Part shown: one piece after another, positions 20,577-31,712 of the stretch
Numbering within the stretch: the first letter of the stretch is position 1
Layout: the number at the start of each line of letters is the position of its first letter
NCBI GenBank assembly: GCA_039829995.1
Contig: CP140036.1
Location: forward strand, 544,858-608,857
Source: Buchnera aphidicola (Nurudea yanoniella)
Lineage (GTDB): Bacteria; Pseudomonadota; Gammaproteobacteria; Enterobacterales; Enterobacteriaceae
Reading direction: 5' to 3'
Length of the DNA stretch: 64,000 nt
Program-made: the position numbers and the translations under genes
The notes under the pieces: model-generated
The model's database searches: none
What the model saw: only the letters and a program-made list of their open reading frames with translations
Told to the model about the DNA's origin: nothing

Positions 20577-20654
20577 TAAAATACCTATTTATTGTATATA
20601 CTAATATAATAAAAATTATTATTCTAATCGAAAAATTTAAAAACAAAAATATTG

Positions 20655-21632
20655 CTAAAACTTTTTCATATATTTAAAAAAATAATTATTATCTGGATTA
20701 ATTATTAATATATCTTGTCCACTTTTAAAACTATTTTCGTAAGCCTGAAGACTTCGAATAAAACTGTAAAAAATAGGTTCTCTTTCAAAAGAACGGGAAA
20801 ACAATTTAGCTACTTCCGATTCTCCTTCTCCTCTTATAATTAAAGCTTGTCTTTGTGCTTCAGATAACACTTTAGTAACTTCATAATCGGCTAATGCTCT
20901 CAACTTTTCCGCTTCTTCTTGACCTTTTGATCTTTGACTTCTTGCAACTGCTTCACGTTCTGCCCTCATTCTATTATATATTGCATCAGATACTTCCACA
21001 GGTAAATTGATTTGCTTAATACGTACATCAATTACTTTTACACCTAATTCAGTCATACTGTTAGTATTAATCAATACTTCATTTTGTTTATTATTTTTAG
21101 TATCTAATAATATATGTTTATTTTCTTTTACAAAATTTTTAGAAATATAACCGACACTACCAGTATTTAAAGAATCTTTTACATCAGTCGTAAGTCTACC
21201 TCTAGAATCAGTCACAATTTCTTTTACATTTAGTCGACCTATTTCAGAGCGTAATCTATCACTAAATTTTCTTTTTAATAGCATTTCTGCTTGCAATATA
21301 TCTCCTCCTCCTGTAGCTAAATAATATCGACTAAAATCATCAATCTTCCATTTAATATATGAATCAACAATTAAATCTTTTTTTTCTTTTGTAACAAAAC
21401 GATCAGCTTGATTGTCTGTAGTTTGAATTCTAGAATCTAAAACTTTTATTTTATCAATTAATGGAAATTTAATATATAAACCAGGATTATATACTATAGG
21501 CTGACTTTGATTATTACGTAACACCTTTCCAAAACGCAATAAAATACCTTTTTGTCCTTCCTGAATAACAAATAAACACAAAAATAAAAAAACTAATATT
21601 GTGCTAAAAAATATTGAAAAAACTTTACTCAT
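20655..21632 (-). CDS. hflC: FtsH protease modulator HflC
   Basis: HflC and HflK form a large inner-membrane SPFH/band-7 complex that surrounds and regulates the FtsH protease. The product is 325 residues (E. coli 334). One N-terminal membrane segment (about residues 4-22, SIFFSTILVFLFLCLFVIQ) is followed by the band-7 domain beginning EGQKGILLRFGK and a helical, Glu/Arg-rich region (RAEREAVARSQRSKGQEEAE). GAGGA lies upstream of the ATG. It is 57 bases after hflK and surely cotranscribed with it. Confidence 0.96.
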   Translation of the reverse strand: MSKVFSIFFSTILVFLFLCLFVIQEGQKGILLRFGKVLRNNQSQPIVYNPGLYIKFPLIDKIKVLDSRIQTTDNQADRFVTKEKKDLIVDSYIKWKIDDFSRYYLATGGGDILQAEMLLKRKFSDRLRSEIGRLNVKEIVTDSRGRLTTDVKDSLNTGSVGYISKNFVKENKHILLDTKNNKQNEVLINTNSMTELGVKVIDVRIKQINLPVEVSDAIYNRMRAEREAVARSQRSKGQEEAEKLRALADYEVTKVLSEAQRQALIIRGEGESEVAKLFSRSFEREPIFYSFIRSLQAYENSFKSGQDILIINPDNNYFFKYMKKF

Positions 21633-21689
21633 TATAATCCTCTTCTAAAAAAATCAACTCTAACAGAATTAGTTATCTTTAAATCTATC

Positions 21690-22841
21690 TCATCTTTTTT
21701 TAGATATATTTGAAGAAAATCCCTCATTATCTTCTTTTTTTGAAATAGACGTATGACTTAAAGAAGAATTCTTATCAATAAAATTGGAAGGCTTAGATAA
21801 TTCATTTCTTTTTACAATTGAACCATCTAAAGATACTAAAAGTGTATTATCATTAATTAATATTTTCTTAACATTACTGAATATTTTTTCCATAGATTCA
21901 ATATATAATCTTTCTATAGTGATTTTCTTCGCGAACTTATACCAAGGTAATATCTTTAAAAATCGAATGACTTCTCCTTTAGCTTCCGATATTACACGAG
22001 ATTTATAAGCTCTTGCTTCTTCTAAAATACGTTGTGCTGTACCATTTGCTTTCGGTCGTACTTCATTGACATATGCTTCCGCTTCTCGAATATATTGTTC
22101 TCTATTTTCTCTAGCTGCAATAGCATCATCAAAAGCAGATTTTACTTCTTCAGGTGGTCTAGCTGTTTGAAAATTTACATCTAATATAGTAATTCCCATT
22201 TTATAAGGATTTATTGTTTCTTCAATTTCTTGTTGAGTATCACTTCTAATTATGGTTCGACCTTCAGTTAAAATTCGACTCATAGTAGAATGACCTATTA
22301 CACCTCGCAAAGCACTATCAGTAGCTTCTCGCAAACTATCATCAGGATTAGTTACCGAAAATAAATATTGTACAGGATTCGTGATACGATATTGTACATT
22401 CATTTCCACTCGAACAACATTTTCATCAGATGTTAACATGACTCCTGATGTGGCTAACTCTTTAACTGTTTTAACATCGATAGGAACTACCTTATCGACA
22501 AATACTAATTTCCAATTTAAACCAGGTCCTACTAAATGACTAAATTTTCCAAATCGTGTAACTACACCACGCTCCGCTTCTTTTATAGTATAAAAACCAT
22601 TAATAACTAAAGAAAAAAATACTGTTATAAAAATTAAAATTATAGGACTTTTTATATATTTAAATAATACAAAATTATTATGCGAAAATTTATTTGTAAT
22701 TTTAAATGAATCAAAAAATTTTTTTAATTCAATAAAAGTAAAAAAATTACATTTTTTATTTTTAAATTTTTCTGAATTTCGATTTTTATTACTCCAAGGG
22801 TCTAATTCAGGTTCATTATTATTTGGTCGATTCCAAACCAT
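21690..22841 (-). CDS. hflK: FtsH protease modulator HflK
   Basis: HflK is the partner of HflC in the FtsH-regulating membrane complex. The product is 383 residues (E. coli 419). The N-terminus MVWNRPNNNEPELDPWS is the usual cytoplasmic lead, shortened; a single membrane segment lies at about residues 67-87 (SPIILIFITVFFSLVINGFY), then the SPFH domain from EAERGVVTRFGKFS. RPPEEVKSAFDDAIAARENREQ and a C-terminal Ser/Lys-rich tail follow. In E. coli hfq and hflX lie between miaA and hflK; both are missing here. Confidence 0.95.
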   Translation of the reverse strand: MVWNRPNNNEPELDPWSNKNRNSEKFKNKKCNFFTFIELKKFFDSFKITNKFSHNNFVLFKYIKSPIILIFITVFFSLVINGFYTIKEAERGVVTRFGKFSHLVGPGLNWKLVFVDKVVPIDVKTVKELATSGVMLTSDENVVRVEMNVQYRITNPVQYLFSVTNPDDSLREATDSALRGVIGHSTMSRILTEGRTIIRSDTQQEIEETINPYKMGITILDVNFQTARPPEEVKSAFDDAIAARENREQYIREAEAYVNEVRPKANGTAQRILEEARAYKSRVISEAKGEVIRFLKILPWYKFAKKITIERLYIESMEKIFSNVKKILINDNTLLVSLDGSIVKRNELSKPSNFIDKNSSLSHTSISKKEDNEGFSSNISKKR

Positions 22842-23233
22842 TTTATCCTCATTTACTATTTTTTTACTTTAAAAAATTTTTATAATTTTTTATTTAAAGT
22901 GATTCTATCATATATTAAAAAAACTACTAAAATCAAAAACATAATATCATCTAAAAAACTGATAAATAATATATAAAAATATACTAGAAATAATTAAGTT
23001 ACATTAAATATATTGATTTAATTTTTTAAAATATCAGTTTTAAAAAATAAATTTAAAGTTTCATAAATTAAGAAAATATTTTATTTTTAAAATTTATTTA
23101 AGTATAAAAATAAAAATAAAAATAATATAAATCTTTTTATTTTAAAACTTTTACATCTTAAAACTAGTATATAATATTTATATACGTAAAAAATTATTTA
23201 AATAATTTATATAATAAATTATAAAGATATTTT
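22842..23233. other. Non-coding gap between miaA and hflK (hfq/hflX position)
   Basis: About 390 bases of A/T-rich DNA with no usable open frame. In E. coli hfq and hflX occupy this position; I could not find any Hfq-like or HflX-like fragment. It probably carries the hflK-hflC-purA promoter. Confidence 0.5.
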
Positions 23234-24184
23234 TTAAAAATATGTAGCCTTAACAATTCCAACTATTTTATTACTTAGAGTATCTATATTCCCGAAATTC
23301 TTTAATACATTTACATTTTTCCAATTTTTTAACCATGTTAACTGATTTTTTGCTAATTTTTGTGTAGCAGAGATCGATTCTTGTATCATGTCAGTATAAC
23401 TTAAATTTTTTGAAAGATAATTCCACATTTGTTTATATCCTACACAACGCATGGAAGGTAAATTAATGTTTAAATCTCCACGATTTAAAAAATATTTTAC
23501 TTCATCTTGAAAACCTAATGATAACATTTTATAAAAACGAACGGATATATTATTTTTTAACCAACTTTTACTATATGGTATAACTGAAAATTGAATTACT
23601 TTATATGGAAATGTATAACTTTTGAATTTTGTTAATTCCGTTAGTGTTTTTCCAGATGTATAAAATATTTCTAAAGCTCGTACAATTCTTTGTATATCAT
23701 TAGGATGAATTCTTTTCGACGATTCAATATCAATTTTTTTTAGTTTTTCATATAAAAAATTTTTACGTTCTTTCATTGAATACAAATGTAAACGCACATT
23801 ATAATTCGACGATGGCAATTGTGGCAAGCCTTCTAATAAAACTTTAAAATAAAACATAGTTCCTCCAACTAGCAAAGGAATTTTTCCTAAAGAAATAATA
23901 TATTTTATTGCCTTCAAAGCATTACGTTGAAATTCATTAACAGAATATCTTTCTACAGGATCTTTAATATTAATTAAGTGATATGGATTATGAAATAATT
24001 CTAATTGCGTAGGTTTTGCAGTTCCTATATTCATTCCACGATAAATTAATGCTGAATCTACACTAATTAATTCAATAGGTATTAATTCTCTTAATTTAGA
24101 TGCAAGTAAACTTTTTCCACATGCAGTGGGACCCATAATAAATATTACAAATGGATTTTTTAAATTTATATTTTTCACAGTCAT
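23234..24184 (-). CDS. miaA: tRNA dimethylallyltransferase MiaA
   Basis: MiaA adds a dimethylallyl group to A37 of tRNAs reading U-starting codons. The product is 316 residues, equal to E. coli. Signatures are the P-loop FIMGPTACGKSLLASKL at about residues 14-30, ISVDSALIYRGMNIGTAKP, VGGTMFYFKVLLEGLP, HPNDIQRIVRALEIFY and SMRCVGYKQMWNYL. Its ATG overlaps the mutL stop by 4 bases, so it is translationally coupled to mutL, as in E. coli. Confidence 0.97.
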   Translation of the reverse strand: MTVKNINLKNPFVIFIMGPTACGKSLLASKLRELIPIELISVDSALIYRGMNIGTAKPTQLELFHNPYHLINIKDPVERYSVNEFQRNALKAIKYIISLGKIPLLVGGTMFYFKVLLEGLPQLPSSNYNVRLHLYSMKERKNFLYEKLKKIDIESSKRIHPNDIQRIVRALEIFYTSGKTLTELTKFKSYTFPYKVIQFSVIPYSKSWLKNNISVRFYKMLSLGFQDEVKYFLNRGDLNINLPSMRCVGYKQMWNYLSKNLSYTDMIQESISATQKLAKNQLTWLKNWKNVNVLKNFGNIDTLSNKIVGIVKATYF

Positions 24185-25941
24185 ATTTTTAATAAACTTA
24201 AAGCATGATTAATATCAATAAATTGTAAAAGACTTGGAAGAGGATTGTTTATAAAATTTTTACAATATTTTTTAAATTCCGAAAATAAAACTATAATTTG
24301 CAAATTATCCCAATGTGAAATATTAATTTCAATACTATTAGAAATAATTTCAATCAGTTCAGACCAATTTACTTCTTTTGCATGTATAAAATAATTTAAT
24401 ATATTTGTAATAATACTATTAAAATCTTGATCAATGAGAATATAAGGAACAGAACATAATTTAACTGAATTTGAAGAAAGAGAATAGTTCAATCCGATAC
24501 GGGAAAATGATTTTTTATATACACTCAAAAATTTATGTTGAATTTTATTAACAATGATATAAATAGGATTTTCAAAATGTTTTAGTGGAATGTTATAGTT
24601 TTTTATTCCACATTCTAATTTAGATTTATATATCAAACGTTTTGCCATAGGTAAAGAAAGAACAACTAATTTTCCACATTTTTCAGTTAATAAATAACAT
24701 TTATTTATAACAACTAAAAAATTTCCAAATATAGTAGGATACTTTTTTGAAAAAAATTTATCAAAAATATCACTATCACCAAAATTTTTATAAACTATAC
24801 TTTTTAAATTTGATTTAAAATTAGAAAGATTAGTTTCTTCTAAAATTGACTTTTTATCACGTTTTTTTGAAAATGCATTTGAACCTGAACTAGATTTATT
24901 TTTTAAAATCCATGCAGATGTTCCAGAAAAATTCGAAGAAACACTTATTGTTTTTATTGAAAATAAAATAGATTGATATATAAAACCATGTACTATACGT
25001 TTGTGAAAAATATTTATTTCGTTTTTTTTAGGATGTATATTAATATCTAATTCATTAGAACTAATTGTAAAATATAAAATGTAAGAAATTTTATATATAT
25101 TTGTATATATTTCTTTTACTGCTTGAAAAATAGCATGATTTATAGTTTTGTTAAAAACTATACGTTTATTTATATAACAATATTGAATGAATTTCTTTGA
25201 ATTTTCTTTTGTATGAACATATACCCATCCAAAAATTTTCATATTTTTGTAAAAATTGTTAATTAATACAGATTTCTCAATAAACGAAAAACCACAAATA
25301 ACATTAATTCTATTTTTTTTTTCTATATCATTATGAGATGCACGATAATACCGAATTAGTTTTTTATTATGTTTTAAACTAACACTAACTTGATTCTTAG
25401 ATAAAGAAAGACGTCGCACTACTTCATCAATTTTCATAAATTCATAATATTCAGATTGAAAACATTTTTTACGAATAGGTTTATTGAAAAATAAATCTGA
25501 AACTATTAATGTAGTACCTTTAGGATGTGCTACTGGATGTAGTAATTGATCTATATTTTTCCCATTAGAAATTATACTCCATCCTATTTTTTCTAAATAA
25601 TGACGAGAAAATAATTTTAATCGAGATACTGAACGAATACTAGCTAAAGCTTCACCACGAAATCCAAGAGTAGTAATAAATGCTAAATCTTGTATAGAAT
25701 AAATTTTACTAGTTGCATAACGAGTCAATGATAAAATTAAGTCTTTTTTTCTAATTCCATTTCCATTATCATTAATACTAATTGAATGCATTCCACCTTT
25801 TTCAATATTAATATGAATGCGTGTAGAATCAGCATCTATACTATTTTCCATAAGTTCTTTTACAACAGATGCTGGATGATGGATTATTTCTCCAGCAGAG
25901 ATATAATCTGATACTGTTTTAGGTAATATACGAATATACAT
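24181..25941 (-). CDS. mutL: DNA mismatch repair protein MutL
   Basis: MutL is the ATPase that links MutS mismatch recognition to downstream repair. The product is 586 residues (E. coli 615). The GHKL ATPase is clear: VVKELMENSIDADSTRIHI, INDNGNGIRKKDL, ATSKIYSIQDLAFITTLGFRGEALASI, and GTTLIVSDLFFNKPIRKK. The linker and C-terminal dimer domain are strongly diverged and Lys/Ser-rich but the length is nearly complete. In E. coli amiB is directly upstream; here amiB is about 7 kb away on the other strand. Confidence 0.96.
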   Translation of the reverse strand: MYIRILPKTVSDYISAGEIIHHPASVVKELMENSIDADSTRIHINIEKGGMHSISINDNGNGIRKKDLILSLTRYATSKIYSIQDLAFITTLGFRGEALASIRSVSRLKLFSRHYLEKIGWSIISNGKNIDQLLHPVAHPKGTTLIVSDLFFNKPIRKKCFQSEYYEFMKIDEVVRRLSLSKNQVSVSLKHNKKLIRYYRASHNDIEKKNRINVICGFSFIEKSVLINNFYKNMKIFGWVYVHTKENSKKFIQYCYINKRIVFNKTINHAIFQAVKEIYTNIYKISYILYFTISSNELDINIHPKKNEINIFHKRIVHGFIYQSILFSIKTISVSSNFSGTSAWILKNKSSSGSNAFSKKRDKKSILEETNLSNFKSNLKSIVYKNFGDSDIFDKFFSKKYPTIFGNFLVVINKCYLLTEKCGKLVVLSLPMAKRLIYKSKLECGIKNYNIPLKHFENPIYIIVNKIQHKFLSVYKKSFSRIGLNYSLSSNSVKLCSVPYILIDQDFNSIITNILNYFIHAKEVNWSELIEIISNSIEINISHWDNLQIIVLFSEFKKYCKNFINNPLPSLLQFIDINHALSLLKI

Positions 25942-26032
25942 AAAATAGATTCTTCAAGTAATAAATATCTAAATTAATAAAATCAATTTAAAAAATCTAT
26001 CAAACAAATTAAATACATATGTATTAATATTC

Positions 26033-27196
26033 TTAAATACATATTTTTTTTTTAAATAAATAAAAATGCTTTTTTATTAAATGTATAATAGATGATTTTG
26101 CACATAAACAACTAATATTTAATAAAACATGATCTACACCTTTATTTTTAATTAAATCATTTAATTTTATTGCTTCATTATCATCAATATTCGTATAACA
26201 TAATGCAGCTGCAATACCTTTTACTAAATTAATATTAGAAAAATGATATTCTAAAGTTCCCAAAAGTGGTTTTATTAAACGATCGTTTTTCTGTAATTTT
26301 CTCAAAGGATTTCGACCTACTCTTTTTAAATCATCTGATAAATAAGGATTCTTAAATCTAAATAAAATAGCACGAATATATTTATCATGTATAATTTTTT
26401 CAAAATTATATCGTGATATTAAAACATTACCACTTTCGCACATTGCTCCATATACTATGTCATATATAAATTTATCTGAAATAGCATCAAATACATTTGT
26501 ATATCCATATATCAAACCTACATATGCGGTAATTACATGCCCAGTATTTAAAGTAAACAACTTTCTTTCACTATAAGCATTTAAATTAGTACTCAACTGC
26601 ATATTTGAAACATTAGGAACACTTCCTCTAAATTGATTAATGTCACAGATAAATTCTTTAAATTCTTCTGTTTCTACCAATAATATATTATTATCATTTT
26701 TGATATCAGATAAAACAATTCTGTCTACTACAGTATCTATAAATCCAATATTATCTTCTAAATATTGGTGATATCTTTTTGGTAAAAAAGATAATACATG
26801 TTTTTTTAATTCTGAACTACAACGAAAAGCATTTTCACAAGCCATGATGTTTAAAAATTTTTTTTTCCCGGACCGTATTTTTTGTATTATTCCCGTTGCA
26901 AGTATATTAGCTAAAGAATTAACAGTATTTACTCCGACTGCTGTTGTAATTATATCTGAATTTTCTATGACAGATAAAATCTTATCATCATGAATATGTA
27001 TAGCTTGTACGTTTTTTACTTTTTCTACAAATGAATTATCGCCTAAAATTTTAATACTGTATTCATTAAAAAAATTTATAGCATCAATAATTTTTTTATT
27101 AATGTCAGAAAAAAACAAATTAAATCCTGAATTTACTAATATTTGTCCAATAAATCCACGACCTATATTTCCAGCTCCAAAATGTAATGCTTGCAT
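26033..27196 (-). CDS. mtlD: Mannitol-1-phosphate 5-dehydrogenase MtlD
   Basis: MtlD oxidises mannitol 1-phosphate to fructose 6-phosphate with NAD+. The product is about 387 residues (E. coli 382). It has the Rossmann start MQALHFGAGNIGRGFIGQIL, DIITTAVGVNTVN, GFIDTVVDRIV, FTLNTGHVITAYVG and FKNPYLSDDLKRVGRNPLRKL. An upstream ATG-less extension (5 residues) is possible, but ATG 27196 matches the E. coli start and has GGA 9 bases before it. It follows mtlA in the classic mtlAD order; no mtlR is seen. Its product enters glycolysis at the Pgi step encoded next door. Confidence 0.95.
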   Translation of the reverse strand: MQALHFGAGNIGRGFIGQILVNSGFNLFFSDINKKIIDAINFFNEYSIKILGDNSFVEKVKNVQAIHIHDDKILSVIENSDIITTAVGVNTVNSLANILATGIIQKIRSGKKKFLNIMACENAFRCSSELKKHVLSFLPKRYHQYLEDNIGFIDTVVDRIVLSDIKNDNNILLVETEEFKEFICDINQFRGSVPNVSNMQLSTNLNAYSERKLFTLNTGHVITAYVGLIYGYTNVFDAISDKFIYDIVYGAMCESGNVLISRYNFEKIIHDKYIRAILFRFKNPYLSDDLKRVGRNPLRKLQKNDRLIKPLLGTLEYHFSNINLVKGIAAALCYTNIDDNEAIKLNDLIKNKGVDHVLLNISCLCAKSSIIHLIKKHFYLFKKKICI

Positions 27197-27306
27197 GATT
27201 ATTTCCAACATACAATTACAAAATGAAATAATATTGTATTATCCATGCAAAAACAACAATTTTTTACAAATGTTTAAAAAATACTTTAAAATTACTATAT
27301 ATTATT

Positions 27307-29208
27307 CTAAGAAAATAACTTTAGCACATCATTTACATCATTAGTATGAGATAAAATTTTTATAATCTTATGATCATCTAAAACTCGTGTAATACTACTG
27401 ACTACCATAATATGTTCATCATTACGAGCAGCAATGCCTATTACTAAAAATGCAATATCATCAGGCTGATCTCCAAAATGTACACCATTAGGAAATTGGC
27501 AAAAAATTGCTCCTGTTTTCAATATAGAATCTTTAGATTTTATAGTTCCATGAGGCAAAGCAATTGATTCACCTAACCATGTAGACATAATTTTTTCTCT
27601 TTCTAGCATTGCTGCAATATATTCTTTTTTTACATATCCTTGTTTTACTAATTGTTTACCTATAAATTTAATAGCTTCTTTTTTATTCTTAGCTTGTTGA
27701 TTTAAAAATATGTTTTCTTTTTTAAAATAGAATATATTTCTATTGTTATTAAAATCTTTTCTCAGAAAATTTTTATGTATTAAACTAATATTATTTTTAT
27801 TAAATTTAATTAAATTTTTTCCTAATGCATTATAAAAATTATTATCCAAAAAATTGTTTAAAGATAAATGTTGAAACTGGGGATGCTGTATTTTTGCTCT
27901 TTCGGTTAAATTTTTATGCGTAATAACTAAATCAGAATCATTAGGAATAGAATCTATAGAAGAATTTACAACAATAATGTCAATATTTAAAGAATTTAAT
28001 ACTTTTCGTAATATTCCAGCACCTACTGCACTAGAACCCATTCCTGCATCACAAGCAACTGTTATTTTTTTTATCTTTTTTAAAATATTAAATTGACAAT
28101 TATTTAATGAATTCATATTATTACTGAAATTTGTACAATCTTTTTTAAATTTTTTCTGTATTCCTGTGATATTATTTTTATACATCTTATTGAACACTTT
28201 CAATATTATTAAAGATATAAAAAATGAAATAAAACATGACATTATAATTGCAAAAATATTAATAATATATAAATTTTTTGGTGTCATAGCCAAAATAGAT
28301 ATAATAGAACCAGGAGAAGCTGTTGAAATTAATCCACCACCAAAAATCATTAATATAAATATATTAGTCATACTTCCTAAAATTAAAGCTATAATTAATC
28401 TTGGATTCAATAAAATGTAAGGAAAATATACTTCATGAATACCACCTAAAAATTGAATAATAATAGCATTTCTTAAACCTGATTTAACATTTTCATTATT
28501 GTATTCTAAAAAAAATAATGCTATAAGAACACCAATTCCTGGACCGGGATTAGATTCAATTAAAAAGAAAATAGATTTTTTAAATATATCTACTTCTTGC
28601 ATACCTAAAGAAGAAAAAATTCCATGATTGATGGCATTATTCAAAAATAATATTTTTGCTGGTTCAATAAAAAATGCAATTAGAGGCAAACAATTATGTT
28701 TTACTATTACACTAACACCATATTCTAAAATATTAGAAAACTCTTCAATGATCGGTCCTATAATAAAAAAAGATATTATCGATAAAAATATTCCAATAAT
28801 TCCAGCAGAAAAATTATTTACTAACATTTCAAAACTACTAGTAACTTTGTTTTTAATCACATTGTCAAACCATCTAATGAACCATCCTCCTAAAGGTCCA
28901 ATAATCATAGCACCCAATAACATAGGCAAAGTAGTATTAACTATAGCTCCTATTATAGCTATACTTCCAACAATAGCACCTCGTTTCCCATGTATTAATT
29001 GTCCACCAGTACTAGCAATTAAAATTGGAAAAAGATAAATTATCATTGGATTGACTATTTTTTCTAAATTTTCATTTGGAATCCATCCAAAATTAAGAAA
29101 TAGACCACTAATTAACCCCCATGCAATAAAAGCACTAATATTTGGTATGATCATATTGCTTAAAAATCGACCAATATTTTGAATTTTAACTTTTATTAAC
29201 ATTGACAT
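27307..29208 (-). CDS. mtlA: Mannitol-specific PTS enzyme IICBA MtlA
   Basis: MtlA imports and phosphorylates mannitol. The product is 633 residues (E. coli 637) with all three domains. EIIC (about residues 1-335) has membrane helices and the GGIHEVYFPY motif. EIIB carries the phosphorylated Cys in ITVACDAGMGSSAVGAGILRK at about residue 378. EIIA at the C-terminus has the active His in ESIALPHGTIKSKD. The linkers are Lys/Asn-rich. AAGGAAA lies just before the ATG. It depends on EI and HPr encoded elsewhere. Confidence 0.97.
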   Translation of the reverse strand: MSMLIKVKIQNIGRFLSNMIIPNISAFIAWGLISGLFLNFGWIPNENLEKIVNPMIIYLFPILIASTGGQLIHGKRGAIVGSIAIIGAIVNTTLPMLLGAMIIGPLGGWFIRWFDNVIKNKVTSSFEMLVNNFSAGIIGIFLSIISFFIIGPIIEEFSNILEYGVSVIVKHNCLPLIAFFIEPAKILFLNNAINHGIFSSLGMQEVDIFKKSIFFLIESNPGPGIGVLIALFFLEYNNENVKSGLRNAIIIQFLGGIHEVYFPYILLNPRLIIALILGSMTNIFILMIFGGGLISTASPGSIISILAMTPKNLYIINIFAIIMSCFISFFISLIILKVFNKMYKNNITGIQKKFKKDCTNFSNNMNSLNNCQFNILKKIKKITVACDAGMGSSAVGAGILRKVLNSLNIDIIVVNSSIDSIPNDSDLVITHKNLTERAKIQHPQFQHLSLNNFLDNNFYNALGKNLIKFNKNNISLIHKNFLRKDFNNNRNIFYFKKENIFLNQQAKNKKEAIKFIGKQLVKQGYVKKEYIAAMLEREKIMSTWLGESIALPHGTIKSKDSILKTGAIFCQFPNGVHFGDQPDDIAFLVIGIAARNDEHIMVVSSITRVLDDHKIIKILSHTNDVNDVLKLFS

Positions 29209-29570
29209 ACTTTTTCCTTACTTCATTAATCCAATTCATAAAATAACTATTTTAAAAAGACAATGTATAAAAATATAATATAAAATATTGTTTTAAAAAA
29301 TTTTTATCATGTTATAACCTTAACTAATTCCTTTATAAAAAAAAATATTTATTGTATTATTATATATGCTAAATATGAAAAATTAACATAACAACATTTT
29401 TCAAAATTTTAATTTCTTTTTAATTATTTTATTATCTCAAAAGTAGAGAAATTTTTAGAATATATTTAGAAATCCTTTTATTTAAAAATTGGAAAATAAC
29501 GTTATATATTATATAACTGCAAATTTTTTCATTACAATAAAATCTATTTAAAAAAACAAAATATATATAA
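29209..29570. other. Non-coding gap between pgi and mtlA
   Basis: About 360 bases with no open frame or RNA gene seen. It should carry the mtlAD promoter and the end of the pgi message. No obvious catabolite-activator (CRP) palindrome was recognised by eye. Confidence 0.45.
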
Positions 29571-31220
29571 TTAACGCAATAATTTATAAAAATTGATTAA
29601 TCCATTAGTAGATGAATCATATTTAGTTTCTTTTGAATCATCAGTTAAAGTAGACGAAATAGATTTTGCAAGATTTTTTCCCAATTCTACACCCCATTGA
29701 TCAAACGTAAAAATATTAAATATCACACCTTGTGTAAATACTTTATGCTCATATAATGCAATTAAAGCACCTAAATTATAAGGATCTACTTTATATAAAA
29801 AAATAGAATTACTAGGTCTATTTCCTTCAAACATTTTGTAAGGAGACACATTAAATACTGTTTTAGATTCATGAGTAATATTTTCTATATTTTTGTGTAA
29901 ATTATTCGAAGTATTTCCAAACGCTAATGCTCTAGTTTGTGAAAAAAAATGAGAAAGCAACTGAACATGGTGATTATCTAAAAAGCTATTATTAGGATGA
30001 ACAGAAGCTATAAAATCACAAGGAATTAATTTAGTGCCTTGATGTAATAATTGATAAAATGCATGTTGTCCATTAGTACCCGGTTCTCCCCAAATAATTG
30101 GGCCAGTTTGCCAAGTTACAGGACATCCATTTCTATCAATATTTTTTCCGTTAGATTCCATATTAGTTTGTTGAAGAAATGCTGGAAAACGAGACATATT
30201 TTGATCATAAGGTAAAATCGCTTCTGTCTCGGACAAGAAAAAATTATTATACCAAATCCCTATTAATGCTAATAAAATAGGTATATTTTTACTCGCGGTG
30301 GTATTTAAATAGTGTTGGTCCATTGCATGAGCTCCATTCAAAAGAAGTAAAAAATTCTCAAATCCAATAGCTAGGACAATAGAAAATCCTACAGAAGACC
30401 ACAATGAATAACGTCCTCCAACCCAATTCCAAAATAAAAATATATTGTCTGGTTTAATACCAAAATTAATAACATTTTTTATATTCGTGGATATTCCAAT
30501 AAAATGATAATTTAAAAAATTTTCAGTATGAAAATATTTTTTCATCCATTGTTTAGCTGTATTAGCATTTGTAATTGTTTCCTGAGTGGTAAATGTTTTA
30601 GAAACAACTAAAAATAAAGTTGTTTCCGGGTGGATTTTTTCTAAAACATTAGAAATATGTGAACCATCCATATTAGACACAAAATGTATTTTTAAATGAT
30701 TTCTACAAGTCTTCAATGCTTGAACTATCATAGAAGGACCTAGATCTGATCCTCCAATTCCAATATTTACTACATCAGTGATCGATTTTCCTGTACACCC
30801 TTTCCATATTCCATTAATAATCAATTGCGAAACAGACTTCATTTTTCTAAGAACTTTTTTTATATCTATCATAATATCTTCATCATTATAAATAATGGAA
30901 GTATCACTACTGTTCCTTAATGCTGTATGCAATACAGAACGATCTTCAGTGCAATTAATTTTTTCTCCGCTAAACATATATTGAATTGCATTAAATAAAT
31001 CTGCTTCTTTTGCTAACATTAATAATTTCGAAATTGTACTACTAGTAATTCTGTTTTTAGAAAAATCTACTAATATCTTATCATTAAAATTTATAGAAAA
31101 TTTTGAAAATCGATCTTTATCCTGGATAAATAGATCTTTCATATGTAAATGTTTTATTTCATGAAAATGTTTTTTTAAATTTTTCCATGAATTTGTTTTC
31201 ACTGGATTAATATTTTTCAT
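29571..31220 (-). CDS. pgi: Glucose-6-phosphate isomerase Pgi
   Basis: Pgi interconverts glucose 6-phosphate and fructose 6-phosphate. The product is 549 residues, exactly the E. coli length. Visible motifs are [51 protein letters not shown], the signature [14 protein letters not shown], the catalytic-Glu segment [35 protein letters not shown] and the C-terminal [13 protein letters not shown]. All active-site segments look intact. Confidence 0.98.
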   Translation of the reverse strand: MKNINPVKTNSWKNLKKHFHEIKHLHMKDLFIQDKDRFSKFSINFNDKILVDFSKNRITSSTISKLLMLAKEADLFNAIQYMFSGEKINCTEDRSVLHTALRNSSDTSIIYNDEDIMIDIKKVLRKMKSVSQLIINGIWKGCTGKSITDVVNIGIGGSDLGPSMIVQALKTCRNHLKIHFVSNMDGSHISNVLEKIHPETTLFLVVSKTFTTQETITNANTAKQWMKKYFHTENFLNYHFIGISTNIKNVINFGIKPDNIFLFWNWVGGRYSLWSSVGFSIVLAIGFENFLLLLNGAHAMDQHYLNTTASKNIPILLALIGIWYNNFFLSETEAILPYDQNMSRFPAFLQQTNMESNGKNIDRNGCPVTWQTGPIIWGEPGTNGQHAFYQLLHQGTKLIPCDFIASVHPNNSFLDNHHVQLLSHFFSQTRALAFGNTSNNLHKNIENITHESKTVFNVSPYKMFEGNRPSNSIFLYKVDPYNLGALIALYEHKVFTQGVIFNIFTFDQWGVELGKNLAKSISSTLTDDSKETKYDSSTNGLINFYKLLR

Positions 31221-31712
31221 AAAAACTCACATTAAATTAAGATAAAAACATTAAATGAATATTTTATTTTTATAAAACATACTGCTACTATTTTTTTCAT
31301 AATGATAAAAATTAAGTTAAGTTATAAAATCATTAAATACTATTTAAAAAAATATTGTATTATTTTTTGATAAAAATAAAAAATTAACATGTACAACTTT
31401 TTAATAATACAAGTTTAATATATTTAATCTTCGCGATTTAAAGAACTATCTATAATAAGACATAATTTAATGTTATGTAAAAAATACTTTTTAAATTTTC
31501 ACTATATTTCAATACAAGACATCAATATCTTTTTGTAAAATATTCGTCTAAAATTCTTTATCATTATATTATTTATTAATAATATTAAAATTTCTATATA
31601 TTAAAAATAATAATTTAAATAATTTTATACACATAATTTCAACGTAAAAATCGAAATTTATTTCTTAGAACCAACTAAAAATTCAATTAAATATTCTAAT
31701 TTAAAATAAAAA
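31221..31712. other. Divergent gap between pgi and orn
   Basis: About 490 bases without open frame or RNA gene. It separates divergent genes, so it should contain promoters for both. In E. coli rsgA precedes orn; nothing like it remains here. Confidence 0.5.

Noticed and set aside
28628..29038. A 136-codon open frame antisense to mtlA
   Set aside because: It is the complement of the hydrophobic EIIC domain, which naturally leaves an open frame on the other strand.
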